Source: DASQEH01 sp963765725 (lineage in GTDB: Bacteria; Actinomycetota; Actinomycetes; Propionibacteriales; Nocardioidaceae). From it: 64,000 nucleotides of DNA. The DNA lies in the NCBI GenBank assembly GCA_963765725.1, contig CAVXXI010000002.1, forward strand, positions 1-64,000. The letters run 5' to 3'. Position 1 is the stretch's first letter. Each line of letters starts with the position of its first letter. This document shows, in pieces, positions 8,644-17,051 of the stretch. Below the pieces are notes generated by a model, which ran no database searches, had not been told where the DNA came from, and saw only the letters and a program-made list of their open reading frames with translations. Made by a program: the position numbers and the translations under genes.

Positions 8644-9237
8644 TTACTGGGTGGCGTTCCACCGGTCGAGGGTAGGAAGTCCGCGGTCGTACGCCAGGAC
8701 GCACACTTTCGCCGTGTCGAGCGGCAGGTGTGCGCCGACCGTCACCGGTTGGGCGATCCAGCGTGCGGCGAGAGTACGCAGCAGGTGGCCGTGCGAGAAC
8801 AACAGCACTCGCCCACCGGCTGCGCGGCACTTGGCGATGACTCTGTCGACCCGGGCGCCGATCTCGCCGGGCGTCTCGCCGTCTGGGGCGCCATCGGTCC
8901 AGATGGACCAGTCCGGCCGCTCCTGGTGGATGTCGGCACGGGTCCTGCCCTCGTAGTCGCCGTAGTCCCACTCGACGAGGTCCTGCTCGATGTGGACGTC
9001 CGTGAAGCCGGCGAGCTCGGCCGTGCGCCGGGCTCGCTGGCGGGGACTGCACAGCACCAGGTCGAACGAGGTACCAGCGAGGATGTCGTGAAGCGCCTTG
9101 GCCGCCGCCTCACCCGCATCGGTCATCGGGAGGTCGGTGACTCCGGTGTGTTGGCCCGACAGGCTCCACTCGGTTTCGCCGTGCCGGATCAGCCACACTT
9201 CCGGCTCGGCTGTCTCGGTGTGCGCTGCGACGTTCAC
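8644..9237 (-). CDS. Histidine phosphatase family protein
   Basis: 197 residues of the phosphoglycerate-mutase-like histidine phosphatase superfamily. The phospho-acceptor motif is WLIRHGETEWSLSGQHTG; the second Arg lies in CSPRQRARRTA, a conserved Glu in WDYGDYEGRT, and the second catalytic His in VLLFSHGHLLRTLAARW. Substrate is unknown; relatives range from phosphoglycerate mutase to phosphatases acting on small phosphoesters. Start at 9237 gives a short tail before the first strand. Confidence 0.85.
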   Translation of the reverse strand: MNVAAHTETAEPEVWLIRHGETEWSLSGQHTGVTDLPMTDAGEAAAKALHDILAGTSFDLVLCSPRQRARRTAELAGFTDVHIEQDLVEWDYGDYEGRTRADIHQERPDWSIWTDGAPDGETPGEIGARVDRVIAKCRAAGGRVLLFSHGHLLRTLAARWIAQPVTVGAHLPLDTAKVCVLAYDRGLPTLDRWNATQ

Positions 9238-9303
9238 GGGTCACACCGTAGCGGCGCCGCGGTCAGGGCGCGATCGGGCGGCATCCCCGGACCACTTCAC
9301 CGG

Positions 9304-9391
9304 TGACATTGGCGCCCGCTCGGGCACGCATCTCTGCCCACTCGGGGCGACATTTGCGACCACTCGACAAGAGTTTGCGCGGGCTCGCCGG
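9304..9391 (-). repeat. Tandem 22-bp family B repeats, four units
   Basis: Reverse-orientation units at 9304, 9326, 9348 and 9370, all exactly 22 bp, with cores such as CGACATTTGCGACCACTCG. They occupy the gap between the histidine phosphatase start and the end of the general-stress-type gene and stop 6 bp from that gene's stop codon. Confidence 0.8.
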
Positions 9392-9396
9392 TGGGC

Positions 9397-9876
9397 TCAG
9401 CCGTTGCGCAGTGCCAACCGCCCCAGCAGGTTGCGGGCGTCCTCGGCCACCCTCGCCTGGCAGACGACCTCGTACGAAGTCGCCACCACGCCGGACCTGG
9501 ACGTGAAGTCGCGCTTGCCGCCTGTGGCGGCGTACGCCATCGAGCCCGACAGTGCTCCGAACGCCGCGCCGATAAGCGCCGTGATGATCGGTACGAGGAT
9601 CGAGACGTTGTTGCCCCCGAACAGCAGCATCACACCGCCGATGAACAGGCCCCACAGCGCACCGGTCAGCGCCGCCGCCTGGATGACGCGTCCTCTGGTC
9701 AGCCGGCCCGTCACCTGCTCCACGAGCCGCAGACCCGTGCCGACGATGGTCACGTTCTCGACGGGGAACTCGTTGTCCGACAGGTAGTCGACGGCCTCTT
9801 GGGCCTTGGCGTATGTCGGGAATGTGCCGACGGGCATCCCATCGGGAAGCGCAGGCAACGGCAGCGGAGTCGTCAT
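9397..9876 (-). CDS. General stress protein 17M-like membrane protein
   Basis: 159 residues. The N-terminal 60 residues (GTFPTYAKAQEAVDYLSDNE, NVTIVGTGLRLVEQVTG) match the general-stress-protein 17M-like domain. They are followed by two glycine-rich hydrophobic segments (ALTGALWGLFIGGVMLLFGG and VPIITALIGAAFGALSGSMA) and a short cytosolic tail. This architecture is common in actinobacteria and has no known biochemical role. The stop is immediately next to family B repeats. Confidence 0.7.
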   Translation of the reverse strand: MTTPLPLPALPDGMPVGTFPTYAKAQEAVDYLSDNEFPVENVTIVGTGLRLVEQVTGRLTRGRVIQAAALTGALWGLFIGGVMLLFGGNNVSILVPIITALIGAAFGALSGSMAYAATGGKRDFTSRSGVVATSYEVVCQARVAEDARNLLGRLALRNG

Positions 9877-9928
9877 ACGTCAATGCTGTCACGAAGGTCA
9901 AGAGACGACGAGTGCCGGCGGCAAGGCG

Positions 9929-10849
9929 CTAGTCGAGCGGCGCCTCGACGAGCCGCCGCGACCCGGAACCCGCCCGCGCACGGACAACGAGGACCAGCCC
10001 TGCGCAGATGAGCCCGACCCCCGCGTACACGGCGATCGGTGGCGCCTGCCCGAGGAAGACGGCAGCGAGCAGTGCCGCACCGGGCACCTCGAGCAGGAGC
10101 AACATCGATACGAGGGTCGGGCTCATCACCGCCAGCAGGTGGTTGAAGACCGAGTGGCCCAGGATCTGTGCGGACACCGTGACGGCGACGATGAGACCCC
10201 AGCTTCGCGCGTCGAACCCGGTCAGTGGGACCCGCGCGACCGCACACGCCACGGCTAGCGTCAGAGCACACACCGTGTAGCAGACGACGGTGTACGCAAC
10301 TGTGGTGGTGTGCTCGCGCACCCGCCCGCCCACACTGATGTACACCGCGCCGAACACCCCTCCCGAAAGCGCGAGCAGGTCCCCGGCCACCGCCCGGGCT
10401 GAGATGGTGCCGTCGACGCCTGAGACGACCAGGACGCCCGCCAAGGACAAAGCCAAGCCGACCCAGACCCGGGTATCGATGGAGCGTCCCGACAGCCTTG
10501 CCAGCACGACCACCCAGGCCACCTGCAAGGACACGAGCGCTGTGGCCGAGGCGACCGAGGTCATCTTGAGCGACGACGTCCACGCGGCGAAGTGCCCCGC
10601 GAGCATGATCCCCGCGAAGGTGCTTCGGACCCACTCCCTCCTGGCCAGGTGCCTCAAGTCGCCGCGGTGGCCGGCCACAGCAACGCCGCCGACAGCAATT
10701 GCGCCCAGACCCGTTCGCCAGAACGAGATCGCCAACGCCGGAACCATCGTCGCCGCCGCCATGAGCGGACCCGACGACGAGACGCCGACGATCCCGACGA
10801 CCACGAGAAGGATGCTGCTCAGCGGGAGGTTCGGTCCACGTCCGGCCAC
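9929..10849 (-). CDS. EamA/DMT-superfamily exporter
   Basis: With the GTG at 10849 the product is 306 residues with ten predicted hydrophobic segments arranged as two EamA halves (e.g. SSILLVVVGIVGVSSSGPLM, ATALVSLQVAWVVVLA, VSMLLLLEVPGAALLAAVFL). Such proteins export amino acids or other small metabolites; the substrate is unknown. The frame remains open upstream into the family B repeats (to an ATG at 10918), but that stretch only encodes repeat-derived residues, so the internal GTG before GRGPNLPLSS is preferred. Confidence 0.8.
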   Translation of the reverse strand: MAGRGPNLPLSSILLVVVGIVGVSSSGPLMAAATMVPALAISFWRTGLGAIAVGGVAVAGHRGDLRHLARREWVRSTFAGIMLAGHFAAWTSSLKMTSVASATALVSLQVAWVVVLARLSGRSIDTRVWVGLALSLAGVLVVSGVDGTISARAVAGDLLALSGGVFGAVYISVGGRVREHTTTVAYTVVCYTVCALTLAVACAVARVPLTGFDARSWGLIVAVTVSAQILGHSVFNHLLAVMSPTLVSMLLLLEVPGAALLAAVFLGQAPPIAVYAGVGLICAGLVLVVRARAGSGSRRLVEAPLD

Positions 10850-10881
10850 GGTGCAATCCTGACGGCACCCGAACCTCCCCC

Positions 10882-11084
10882 GTCGACTGGGCGCAAATGT
10901 CCGGCCGAGCGGGCGCAAATGTCCGGCCGACCGGGCGCAAATGCTGGGTCAAGCAGGCGCAAATTCTCGGCCGAGGCCGGTAGGACAGTACACATGCGCC
11001 AGGTCAGGCCGGTCGACGCGACATTCCCGCCCAGTTGACGGGACATTTGCGCCCGGTCGACACGACATTTGCGCCCGGTCGGCG
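10882..11084. repeat. Head-to-head array of 22-bp family B repeats
   Basis: Four forward units at 10882, 10904, 10926 and 10948 (core GACCGGGCGCAAATG) are followed by about 50 bp of spacer with a degenerate unit, then three reverse units at 11019, 11041 and 11063 (core CATTTGCGCCCGGTC). The two arms are complementary and could form a large cruciform or RNA hairpin. The perfect palindrome CTCGGCCGAG at 10966-10975 closes the left arm. The array fills the gap between phzF-like and EamA genes, ending 6 bp from the former's stop. Confidence 0.9.
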
Positions 11085-11089
11085 ACGGG

Positions 11090-12085
11090 TCAGGGCGTCG
11101 CGGGAGGGACGACGATGGTGCCCGACGCGACGGGTACCACCTGGCCGGCGACGTGCGCGCGCGTGGCGATGCCGGCCTCGGCGTCCACCCGGGCGTTCAG
11201 CAGGGAGGGCCGGCCCATCTCGACGCCCTGCTCGATCCGGTATGTCGTCGATCCCTCGGGCGCCGCCAGCCCGGCCGCTACCAGGGCGAGGCCGAGGCCG
11301 ACGGCGGCCGAGCCGGTCGCCGGATCCTCGGCGATTCCCAGCCCGGGCACGAAGACGCGCGAGAAGATGTGCAGAGCGGCCTCACCGGGCACTGGGCCGT
11401 CCGGGGCGACCGCGTACACGTCGATGCCGTCGATCGGGTCCTGGAGCCCGCTCTGGTCGACCGCCACGTCGGCGAGCCGGACGCTGCTCGGTCGAGCCCG
11501 TGGCACGGCCTCGGTGTGCACGCGGAGGTACAGCCAGCTGAGCCCGCACCCGGCCAGGTAGGCGGGGCCAGCGACGTCGTCCGTGGACAGGCCGACGAGC
11601 GGGACCACGGCCTCGACCTCGGCAGGTGACAGCGCCTGCGCGTGGTCTCGGGCCACGGCGCTCAGCTCGACCGGCCCGGTCGAGTCGGTGCTGAGCCGCA
11701 CCCCGATCAGTCCGGCGCCGCAGGCCTGGCTGACGTCGGTCCCGGCGATGTCGCCGCGCGCCCGAAGCGCCCACGCCGACCCGACCGTCGGATGCCCTGC
11801 GAACGGGATCTCGCCGCCGGGGGTGAAGATCCGCAGCCGGTAGTCCGCACCCGCCGCACGGTCGGCCTCCGTGAGCGGCACCGGGAACGTGGTCTCCGAC
11901 AGGTTGAACTCCGTCGCGAGCGCGAGCATCTGCTCGCCGGTCAGATCCTCGGCGCCGTACACGACAGCCAGCGGATTCCCGGCGAACGCCCGGTCGGTGA
12001 AAACGTCCACGACGTCGTAGGCGAGGCGCCGCTGGTCCCCGGACGCGGCTGGCCAGCGGTCAGGTTGGGAGCGGTCGGCAGGCAT
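11090..12085 (-). CDS. PhzF family isomerase/epimerase-like protein
   Basis: 331 residues of the PhzF/diaminopimelate-epimerase-like fold. Typical elements are VVDVFTDRAFAGNPLAVV at the N-terminus, the catalytic-Glu segment ATEFNLSETTF, RIFTPGGEIPFAGHPTVG, and the C-terminal PGLGIAEDPATGSAAVGLG. Its reaction is unknown; the nearby rest of the window has no phenazine genes. ATG 12085 is chosen because it precedes the conserved strand by about 25 residues; the frame is open further upstream to 12148 but would overlap the divergent gene at 12130. Confidence 0.85.
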   Translation of the reverse strand: MPADRSQPDRWPAASGDQRRLAYDVVDVFTDRAFAGNPLAVVYGAEDLTGEQMLALATEFNLSETTFPVPLTEADRAAGADYRLRIFTPGGEIPFAGHPTVGSAWALRARGDIAGTDVSQACGAGLIGVRLSTDSTGPVELSAVARDHAQALSPAEVEAVVPLVGLSTDDVAGPAYLAGCGLSWLYLRVHTEAVPRARPSSVRLADVAVDQSGLQDPIDGIDVYAVAPDGPVPGEAALHIFSRVFVPGLGIAEDPATGSAAVGLGLALVAAGLAAPEGSTTYRIEQGVEMGRPSLLNARVDAEAGIATRAHVAGQVVPVASGTIVVPPATP

Positions 12086-12129
12086 GGTGTGCAGCGTAGA
12101 CGCGCCCTCGCGACGGTACCCTCGGGGGC

Positions 12130-13398
12130 GTGAGTATCGCTGCGTCACGTGTGTTCATCGCACGGCTTGCAGGCATGCTCGTCTTCGATCCCAACGGCGA
12201 CCAGGTCGGCAAGGTACGCGACGTGGTCGCCGCCCTGCGCGGCGAGGGCCGCCCCCCGCGCGTGCTGGGGCTGGTCGTGGAGGTACTCGGCCGGCGCCGC
12301 ATCTTCTTGCCCATGACCCGGGTCACCAGCGTGGACTCCGGGCAGGTGATCACCACGGGCCTGGTCAACATGCGCCGCTTCCAGCAGCGCAGCGCGGAGA
12401 CGCTCGTGCTTGCGGAGCTCTTCGACCGCACGGTCACGATCAAGGAGACCGGCCAGAAGGTCATCGTGTTCGACATAGCGATGGAGCAGTCGCGGACCCG
12501 CGACTGGACGCTCACGCGAGTCGCCGTTCAGCACGGCGCGAAGCGCTTCGGTCGTCGGGGCCAGACCCAGGTCCTGGAGTGGTTCGAGGTGTCGGGGCTC
12601 ATCGAGAACGAGGTCGGCCAGGGCGCTGCGCACCTGTTGGCGGCCCTGGACTCCATGCGGCCACCGGACCTCGCCAACGTGATGCACGAGCTCTCGTCGA
12701 AGCGGCGCGCCGAGGTGGCGGCCGCGCTGGACGACGAGCGGCTGGCCGACGTGCTCGAGGAGCTGCCCGAGGACGACCAGGTGGAGATCCTCGGCCAGCT
12801 GGCGTCGGAACGCGCGGCCGACATCCTCGAGGAGATGTCGCCCGACGACGCGGCGGACCTGATCGCCGAGCTGCCGCCGGACACCGCCGAGCAGCTGCTC
12901 ATGCTGATGCAGCCCGACGAGGCCGACGACGTACGCCGGCTGCTCAGCTACGAGGAGCACACCGCGGGCGGTCTGATGACGACCGACCCGGTCATCCTGC
13001 CGCCCGACGCCACCGTCGCGGAGGCGCTGGCCCGGATCCGCACCGCCGAGCTGAGCCCGTCGCTGGCCTCCAGCGTGTACGTCTGCCGGCCGCCGCTCGA
13101 GACCCCCACCGGCAGGTTCCTGGGCATCGGCCACTTCCAGCGTCTGCTCCGGGTGCCGCCGTCGAGCCTCGTCTCCGGCGTCATCGACAGCGACATCGAG
13201 CCCCTCCGGGTCGACGCGCCGCTGGAGGAGGTCACCCGGCTGCTCGCCGCGTACAACCTGGTGGCGAGCCCCGTGACCGACGACGACGGGCACCTGCTGG
13301 GTGTGGTGACCGTCGACGACGTGCTCGACCACCTGCTGCCGGAGAACTGGCGTGACCGCAACTCCGACGCTCCGGCGGGAGCCGCCGATGGCGCGTGA
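12130..13398 (+). CDS. PRC-barrel / MgtE N-domain / CBS protein without channel
   Basis: 422 residues. A PRC-barrel-like start (RLAGMLVFDPNGDQVGKVRD) leads to the MgtE N-terminal superhelix of repeated acidic motifs (ADVLEELPEDDQVEILGQL, ADILEEMSPDDAADLIAELP), then a CBS pair (GGLMTTDPVILPPDATV; GVVTVDDVLDHLLPENW). There is no transmembrane channel domain, so this is the soluble sensor half of an MgtE-like system and not a complete magnesium channel. The Mycobacterium counterpart sits in the same neighbourhood of mrp and tatB. Its stop overlaps the DUF1003 gene, so the two are likely co-expressed. Confidence 0.85.
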   Translation: MSIAASRVFIARLAGMLVFDPNGDQVGKVRDVVAALRGEGRPPRVLGLVVEVLGRRRIFLPMTRVTSVDSGQVITTGLVNMRRFQQRSAETLVLAELFDRTVTIKETGQKVIVFDIAMEQSRTRDWTLTRVAVQHGAKRFGRRGQTQVLEWFEVSGLIENEVGQGAAHLLAALDSMRPPDLANVMHELSSKRRAEVAAALDDERLADVLEELPEDDQVEILGQLASERAADILEEMSPDDAADLIAELPPDTAEQLLMLMQPDEADDVRRLLSYEEHTAGGLMTTDPVILPPDATVAEALARIRTAELSPSLASSVYVCRPPLETPTGRFLGIGHFQRLLRVPPSSLVSGVIDSDIEPLRVDAPLEEVTRLLAAYNLVASPVTDDDGHLLGVVTVDDVLDHLLPENWRDRNSDAPAGAADGA

Positions 13399-13951
13399 CG
13401 AGGTGCGGGAGGAGCGCCGCGAAGCCCGGCGGTTCTCGTCTCGGCCCGCCCGGCTCGACGTGCCCCGCGAGACCCGTCGCAGCCTGGTCCCCCGGCCGAG
13501 CTACGACCCCGAGCGGCTCGGCCGGCTCTCCGAGCGGGTAGCCCGGTTCTTCGGCACCGGTACGTTCCTGGTCTGGATGACGATCGTCATCGTCATCTGG
13601 GTCGTGTGGAACGTCTTCGGCCCCCAGCAGGCGAAGTGGGACGACTACCCGTTCATCTTCCTGACGCTCGTGTTGAGCCTGCAGGCGTCGTACTCCGCCC
13701 CGCTCATCCTGCTCGCCGCCAACCGTCAGGAGGCTCGTGACCGCGTCAACCTGGAGCAGGACCGCGACGCGACCACGCGCGCCCATGCCGACATGGAGTA
13801 CCTCGCGCGGGAGGTGGCGTCGCTGCGGATGGCCGTTGGCGAGGTGGCGACGAGGGACTACGTCCGCTCCGAGCTGCGCTCCCTTCTCGCCGAGCTGGAG
13901 GAGCGCTCACAATCGTCGGAGACCGAACGCGACGACGCCGATACCACGTAA
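13388..13951 (+). CDS. DUF1003 membrane protein
   Basis: 187 residues from ATG 13388. A charged N-terminal tail precedes two membrane segments (FLVWMTIVIVIWVVWNVF; YPFIFLTLVLSLQASYSAPL), with the DUF1003 hallmark FGPQQAKWDDYPFIFL between and ILLAANRQEARDR after. The C-terminal 50 residues look coiled-coil (AREVASLRMAVGEVATRDY). Function is unknown. It overlaps the preceding MgtE-N/CBS gene by 11 nt and is 9 nt before mrp, so all three probably form one operon that continues to tatB. Confidence 0.85.
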   Translation: MARDEVREERREARRFSSRPARLDVPRETRRSLVPRPSYDPERLGRLSERVARFFGTGTFLVWMTIVIVIWVVWNVFGPQQAKWDDYPFIFLTLVLSLQASYSAPLILLAANRQEARDRVNLEQDRDATTRAHADMEYLAREVASLRMAVGEVATRDYVRSELRSLLAELEERSQSSETERDDADTT

Positions 13952-13960
13952 CCTGGGGTC

Positions 13961-15109
13961 ATGACCGCTCCGCTCCTCGAGGACGTCCAGGCTGCCCTCG
14001 CGACCGTCAACGACCCGGAGATCCGGCGGCCGATCACCGAGCTGGGGATGGTGCGCGACGTCGAGATCGGGCCGGACGCGACAGTCGCCGTGACCGTCCT
14101 CCTCACCGTCTCGGGATGTCCGATGAAGGACACCCTCACACGCGATGTCACGCATGCGGTAGGACGCGTGGCGGGGGTGGCCGGAGTACGGGTCACGCTC
14201 GACGTCATGTCCGCCGAGCAGCGGTCACAGCTGCAGACGCAGCTGCGGGGCGGCCAGCCCGCGAAGGAGATCCCGTTCGCCCGGCCCGACTCGCTGACGA
14301 AGGTGCTCGCGATCGCCTCGGGCAAGGGTGGCGTCGGCAAGTCGTCAGTCACGGTCAACCTGGCCCTGGCGATGGTGCGTGCCGGCCGCAAGGTGGGCAT
14401 CCTCGACGCCGACGTCTACGGGCACTCGATCCCGGCGATGCTCGGCGTCGCCGACGAGCGGCCGACGCAGGTCGAGGAGATGATCATGCCGGTGCCCGTA
14501 CAGGGCCTCAGCGTGATCAGCATCGGCATGCTGAAGCCCCGCCGCGACCAGGTGGTCGCGTGGCGCGGCCCGATGCTCGACCGGGCGCTGGTCCAGATGC
14601 TCAGCGACGTGTACTGGAGCGACCTCGACGTCCTGCTGCTCGACCTTCCCCCCGGGACCGGCGACGTGGCGATCTCGGTCGGCCAGCACCTGCCCAACTC
14701 GGAGGTCGTGGTCGTGACCACTCCCCAGTCGGCGGCTTCGGAGGTGGCCGAGCGTGCGGGAACCATGGCGTCGATGATGAACCAGCACGTCGCCGGCGTG
14801 ATCGAGAACATGAGCTATCTCGTCTGCCCCCACTGCGGTCCCGAGCACAGGATCGACGTCTTCGGGGCCGGCGGCGGCGACACCGTCGCCGCGACCTTGT
14901 CGGCGCGGTTCGGCTACGACGTGCCCGTGCTCGGCCGCATCCCGCTCGACCCCCGGCTCCGCCAGGGCGGTGACGTCGGACGTCCGATCGTCGCCGAGGC
15001 GCCCGACTCGGTGGCGGCGGTGGCGCTGGCGTCGGTCGCCGACTCCTTGATGTCTCGAGGCCGTGGGCTGGCCGGCCTGCAGCTCGGCCTCTCGCCTGCA
15101 GGGCGCTGA
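13961..15109 (+). CDS. mrp: Mrp/NBP35-type iron-sulfur cluster carrier ATPase
   Basis: 382 residues. The N-terminal 80 residues are a MIP18/DUF59 domain (VNDPEIRRPITELGMV, SGCPMKDTL). The P-loop ATPase follows with the deviant Walker A GKGGVGKSS at 121-129, LDADVYGHSIPAMLG, and DLPPGTGDVAISV. The cluster-binding CPHC motif is in SYLVCPHCGPEHRIDVFG. It binds and delivers Fe-S clusters to apo-proteins in the cytosol. It sits between DUF1003 and tatB as in other actinobacteria. Confidence 0.92.
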   Translation: MTAPLLEDVQAALATVNDPEIRRPITELGMVRDVEIGPDATVAVTVLLTVSGCPMKDTLTRDVTHAVGRVAGVAGVRVTLDVMSAEQRSQLQTQLRGGQPAKEIPFARPDSLTKVLAIASGKGGVGKSSVTVNLALAMVRAGRKVGILDADVYGHSIPAMLGVADERPTQVEEMIMPVPVQGLSVISIGMLKPRRDQVVAWRGPMLDRALVQMLSDVYWSDLDVLLLDLPPGTGDVAISVGQHLPNSEVVVVTTPQSAASEVAERAGTMASMMNQHVAGVIENMSYLVCPHCGPEHRIDVFGAGGGDTVAATLSARFGYDVPVLGRIPLDPRLRQGGDVGRPIVAEAPDSVAAVALASVADSLMSRGRGLAGLQLGLSPAGR

Positions 15110-15130
15110 CCTGCGGATGGTGAGCTAGCC

Positions 15131-15457
15131 GTGTTCGACGTCGGGATCCCAGAGCTGATGGTGCTGGCGCTGGTGGCGCTGTTCGTCTTCGGCCCCGACC
15201 GGCTGCCCGACGTGGCGCGCCAGGCCGCTCGGCTGGTGAAGCAGCTTCGCGTGACCGTCAACCAGGCCAAGGCCCAGCTCACCGATGAGCTCGGGCCGGA
15301 GTTCAAGGACATCGATTTCCGCGACCTGAGCCCGCGGGCCCTGGTCCAGAAGCACATCCTCGACGACCTCGATCTCGACGACGACACCCCACAGCGCGAC
15401 GGCCACCGGCCGCTGGACAAGGACGAGCCGCCCCCGTACGACTTCGACGCCACCTGA
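15131..15457 (+). CDS. tatB: Twin-arginine translocase subunit TatB
   Basis: 108 residues from GTG 15131. One N-terminal membrane helix (IPELMVLALVALFVFGPDRLP) with the FGPDRLP hinge is followed by an amphipathic helix and an acidic Pro-rich tail, as expected for TatB. It recognises folded Tat substrates with TatC. The gene closes the mgtE-like/DUF1003/mrp run and converges on htrA, matching the mycobacterial sigE-rseA-htrA-tatB neighbourhood. Confidence 0.9.
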   Translation: MFDVGIPELMVLALVALFVFGPDRLPDVARQAARLVKQLRVTVNQAKAQLTDELGPEFKDIDFRDLSPRALVQKHILDDLDLDDDTPQRDGHRPLDKDEPPPYDFDAT

Positions 15458-15532
15458 GCGCCGTACCCCGAAGCACCCTGGGGCCGTACCTCCGCGCAGC
15501 CCTGTATCTGGCGGAGTAGCGCCGAAGCGTCG

Positions 15533-16966
15533 TCAGCCGACCTTGTGCCCCAGGCGCACGCGAACGCGTCGCAACGTCCCGCCATGCAGCACGGTAAGGG
15601 TGACGACGTCGCCGGGTCGGTACGTGCGGATGCTCACGATCAGCTCGACGCCGCTCTGGACGACCGTGTCGTCGATCTTCTTGACCAGATCGCCCTTCTC
15701 GATCCCCGCCGCCTGCGCTGGGCTGTTCGGATCCACCTCGGTGACCTTCGCGCCGCCTAAGGCGGGGTCGAGGCTCACCTTCGCGCCGATGACGGGGTAC
15801 TCGGCGTGACCGCTGGAGATGATCTGTTGCACGGTCCGCGACACCTGGTCGATGGGGATGGAGAAGCCCACGCCGATGCTCCCCGACTGCTGCGTCGATC
15901 CGCCGAGGGTCGCGATGGCGGAGTTCACGCCGATCACGAACCCGTCGAGGTCGACGAGCGGACCACCCGAGTTCCCGGGGTTGATGGCGGCGTCGGTCTG
16001 CAGCGCGTTGAGGTACGACGTCTCGCCCTCGCCACCGGCGGTCACCGGCCGGTGGGTGGCGCTGATGATGCCTGACGTGACCGTCGACGTCAGGCCCAGC
16101 GGTGAGCCGATCGCCACCACGGACTCCCCGACCTTTACGCGGGCTGACGAGCCGATCGCGGCCGGTACCAGCTTCGACGTGTCACCCACCTGGATCACGG
16201 CGATGTCGTACGACGGGCTGCGGCCGACGATCTTCGCGATCTGCTTGCTGCCGTCGGGGAGCGAGACGCGGATCTCGCCGCCCGGGCCCGCACCCTCGAC
16301 GACGTGGTTGTTCGTGACGATGCGTCCATCGTGGTCGTACACGAAGCCCGAGCCGGTGACCTCCGACGCCGAGCTCTGCACGTCGATGGAGACGACGCTC
16401 GGCAGCACCTTCTGCGCCACCCCGATGACGGGGTTCGCCCCCGCTCCGCCAGCGACGGGCCCGCTCGAGGTGATCACCGGTTGGACCGGACCTCCCGCAC
16501 TGCTGGAGCCGGCGGGGTCGTCGACGAGCGAGCCGCCGATGGCGCCGCCGGCGATGCCGAGCAGCAGGGACACGACGGCGACGGGCACCAGGATCGACCG
16601 TCCGCGAGACGGGCCCGGCGGACCTGGCGGGCCGCCTCCGGCGGGCTGCCAGGAACCGTACGGTGGCGGGCCGCCCGGAGGCGGAGCCCACGGCGGTCCA
16701 CCGAAGGGCGCAGCGGGTGGAGGCGGGCCTCCCGGCCGGGGGCCACCCGGGGGCGGACCGCCGTACGCCGACGGCTGCGACTGACCGGGACGGTACCCGT
16801 ACGGAGGACCTGCCGGCGGGTACGACGACATCGGCGGTGGGGGCAACGGCACGGTGGGCGAGTCGGGACGGCGGGCGTCGGGAGCGGGCTCACGCGAGCC
16901 CGTCACGCCACCACCGTACGGTTGGGCCGGCGGCGGCGGGTCCTGACCAGGCGGGGGTTGTGCCAC
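15533..16966 (-). CDS. htrA: HtrA/DegP-type membrane-anchored serine protease
   Basis: 477 residues. The first 120 are a Pro/Gly-rich cytosolic region, then one membrane segment (LVPVAVVSLLLGIAGGAIGG), a trypsin-like domain and a C-terminal PDZ domain from about 390. The triad is His221 (NNHVV), Asp254 (SYDIAVIQV) and Ser333 (GNSGGPL). It degrades misfolded envelope proteins. GTG 16966 is preferred because GAGGAG lies a few bases upstream; the frame is open further to 17080 without homologous content. It belongs with sigE and the anti-sigma gene. Confidence 0.9.
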   Translation of the reverse strand: MAQPPPGQDPPPPAQPYGGGVTGSREPAPDARRPDSPTVPLPPPPMSSYPPAGPPYGYRPGQSQPSAYGGPPPGGPRPGGPPPPAAPFGGPPWAPPPGGPPPYGSWQPAGGGPPGPPGPSRGRSILVPVAVVSLLLGIAGGAIGGSLVDDPAGSSSAGGPVQPVITSSGPVAGGAGANPVIGVAQKVLPSVVSIDVQSSASEVTGSGFVYDHDGRIVTNNHVVEGAGPGGEIRVSLPDGSKQIAKIVGRSPSYDIAVIQVGDTSKLVPAAIGSSARVKVGESVVAIGSPLGLTSTVTSGIISATHRPVTAGGEGETSYLNALQTDAAINPGNSGGPLVDLDGFVIGVNSAIATLGGSTQQSGSIGVGFSIPIDQVSRTVQQIISSGHAEYPVIGAKVSLDPALGGAKVTEVDPNSPAQAAGIEKGDLVKKIDDTVVQSGVELIVSIRTYRPGDVVTLTVLHGGTLRRVRVRLGHKVG

Positions 16967-17051
16967 GGGGCTCCTCGATCGCGTCGACCCAAGTGTGCCC
17001 CAGCCGGCACCCGAGCGTGACCCGGACCGGGTGATTGGGGCGGGCAGCTGC

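Noticed and set aside
10850..10918. N-terminal extension of the EamA exporter (MRPLGRTFAPSRRGR)
   Set aside because: Encoded by family B repeat units; a GTG at 10849 gives a normal EamA N-terminus.
12130..13398. Magnesium transporter MgtE
   Set aside because: The membrane channel domain is absent; only the PRC, MgtE-N and CBS domains exist.
15489..15516. Terminator between tatB and htrA (CTCCGC..GCGGAG)
   Set aside because: Only a 6-bp stem with a 15-nt loop; too weak to claim.
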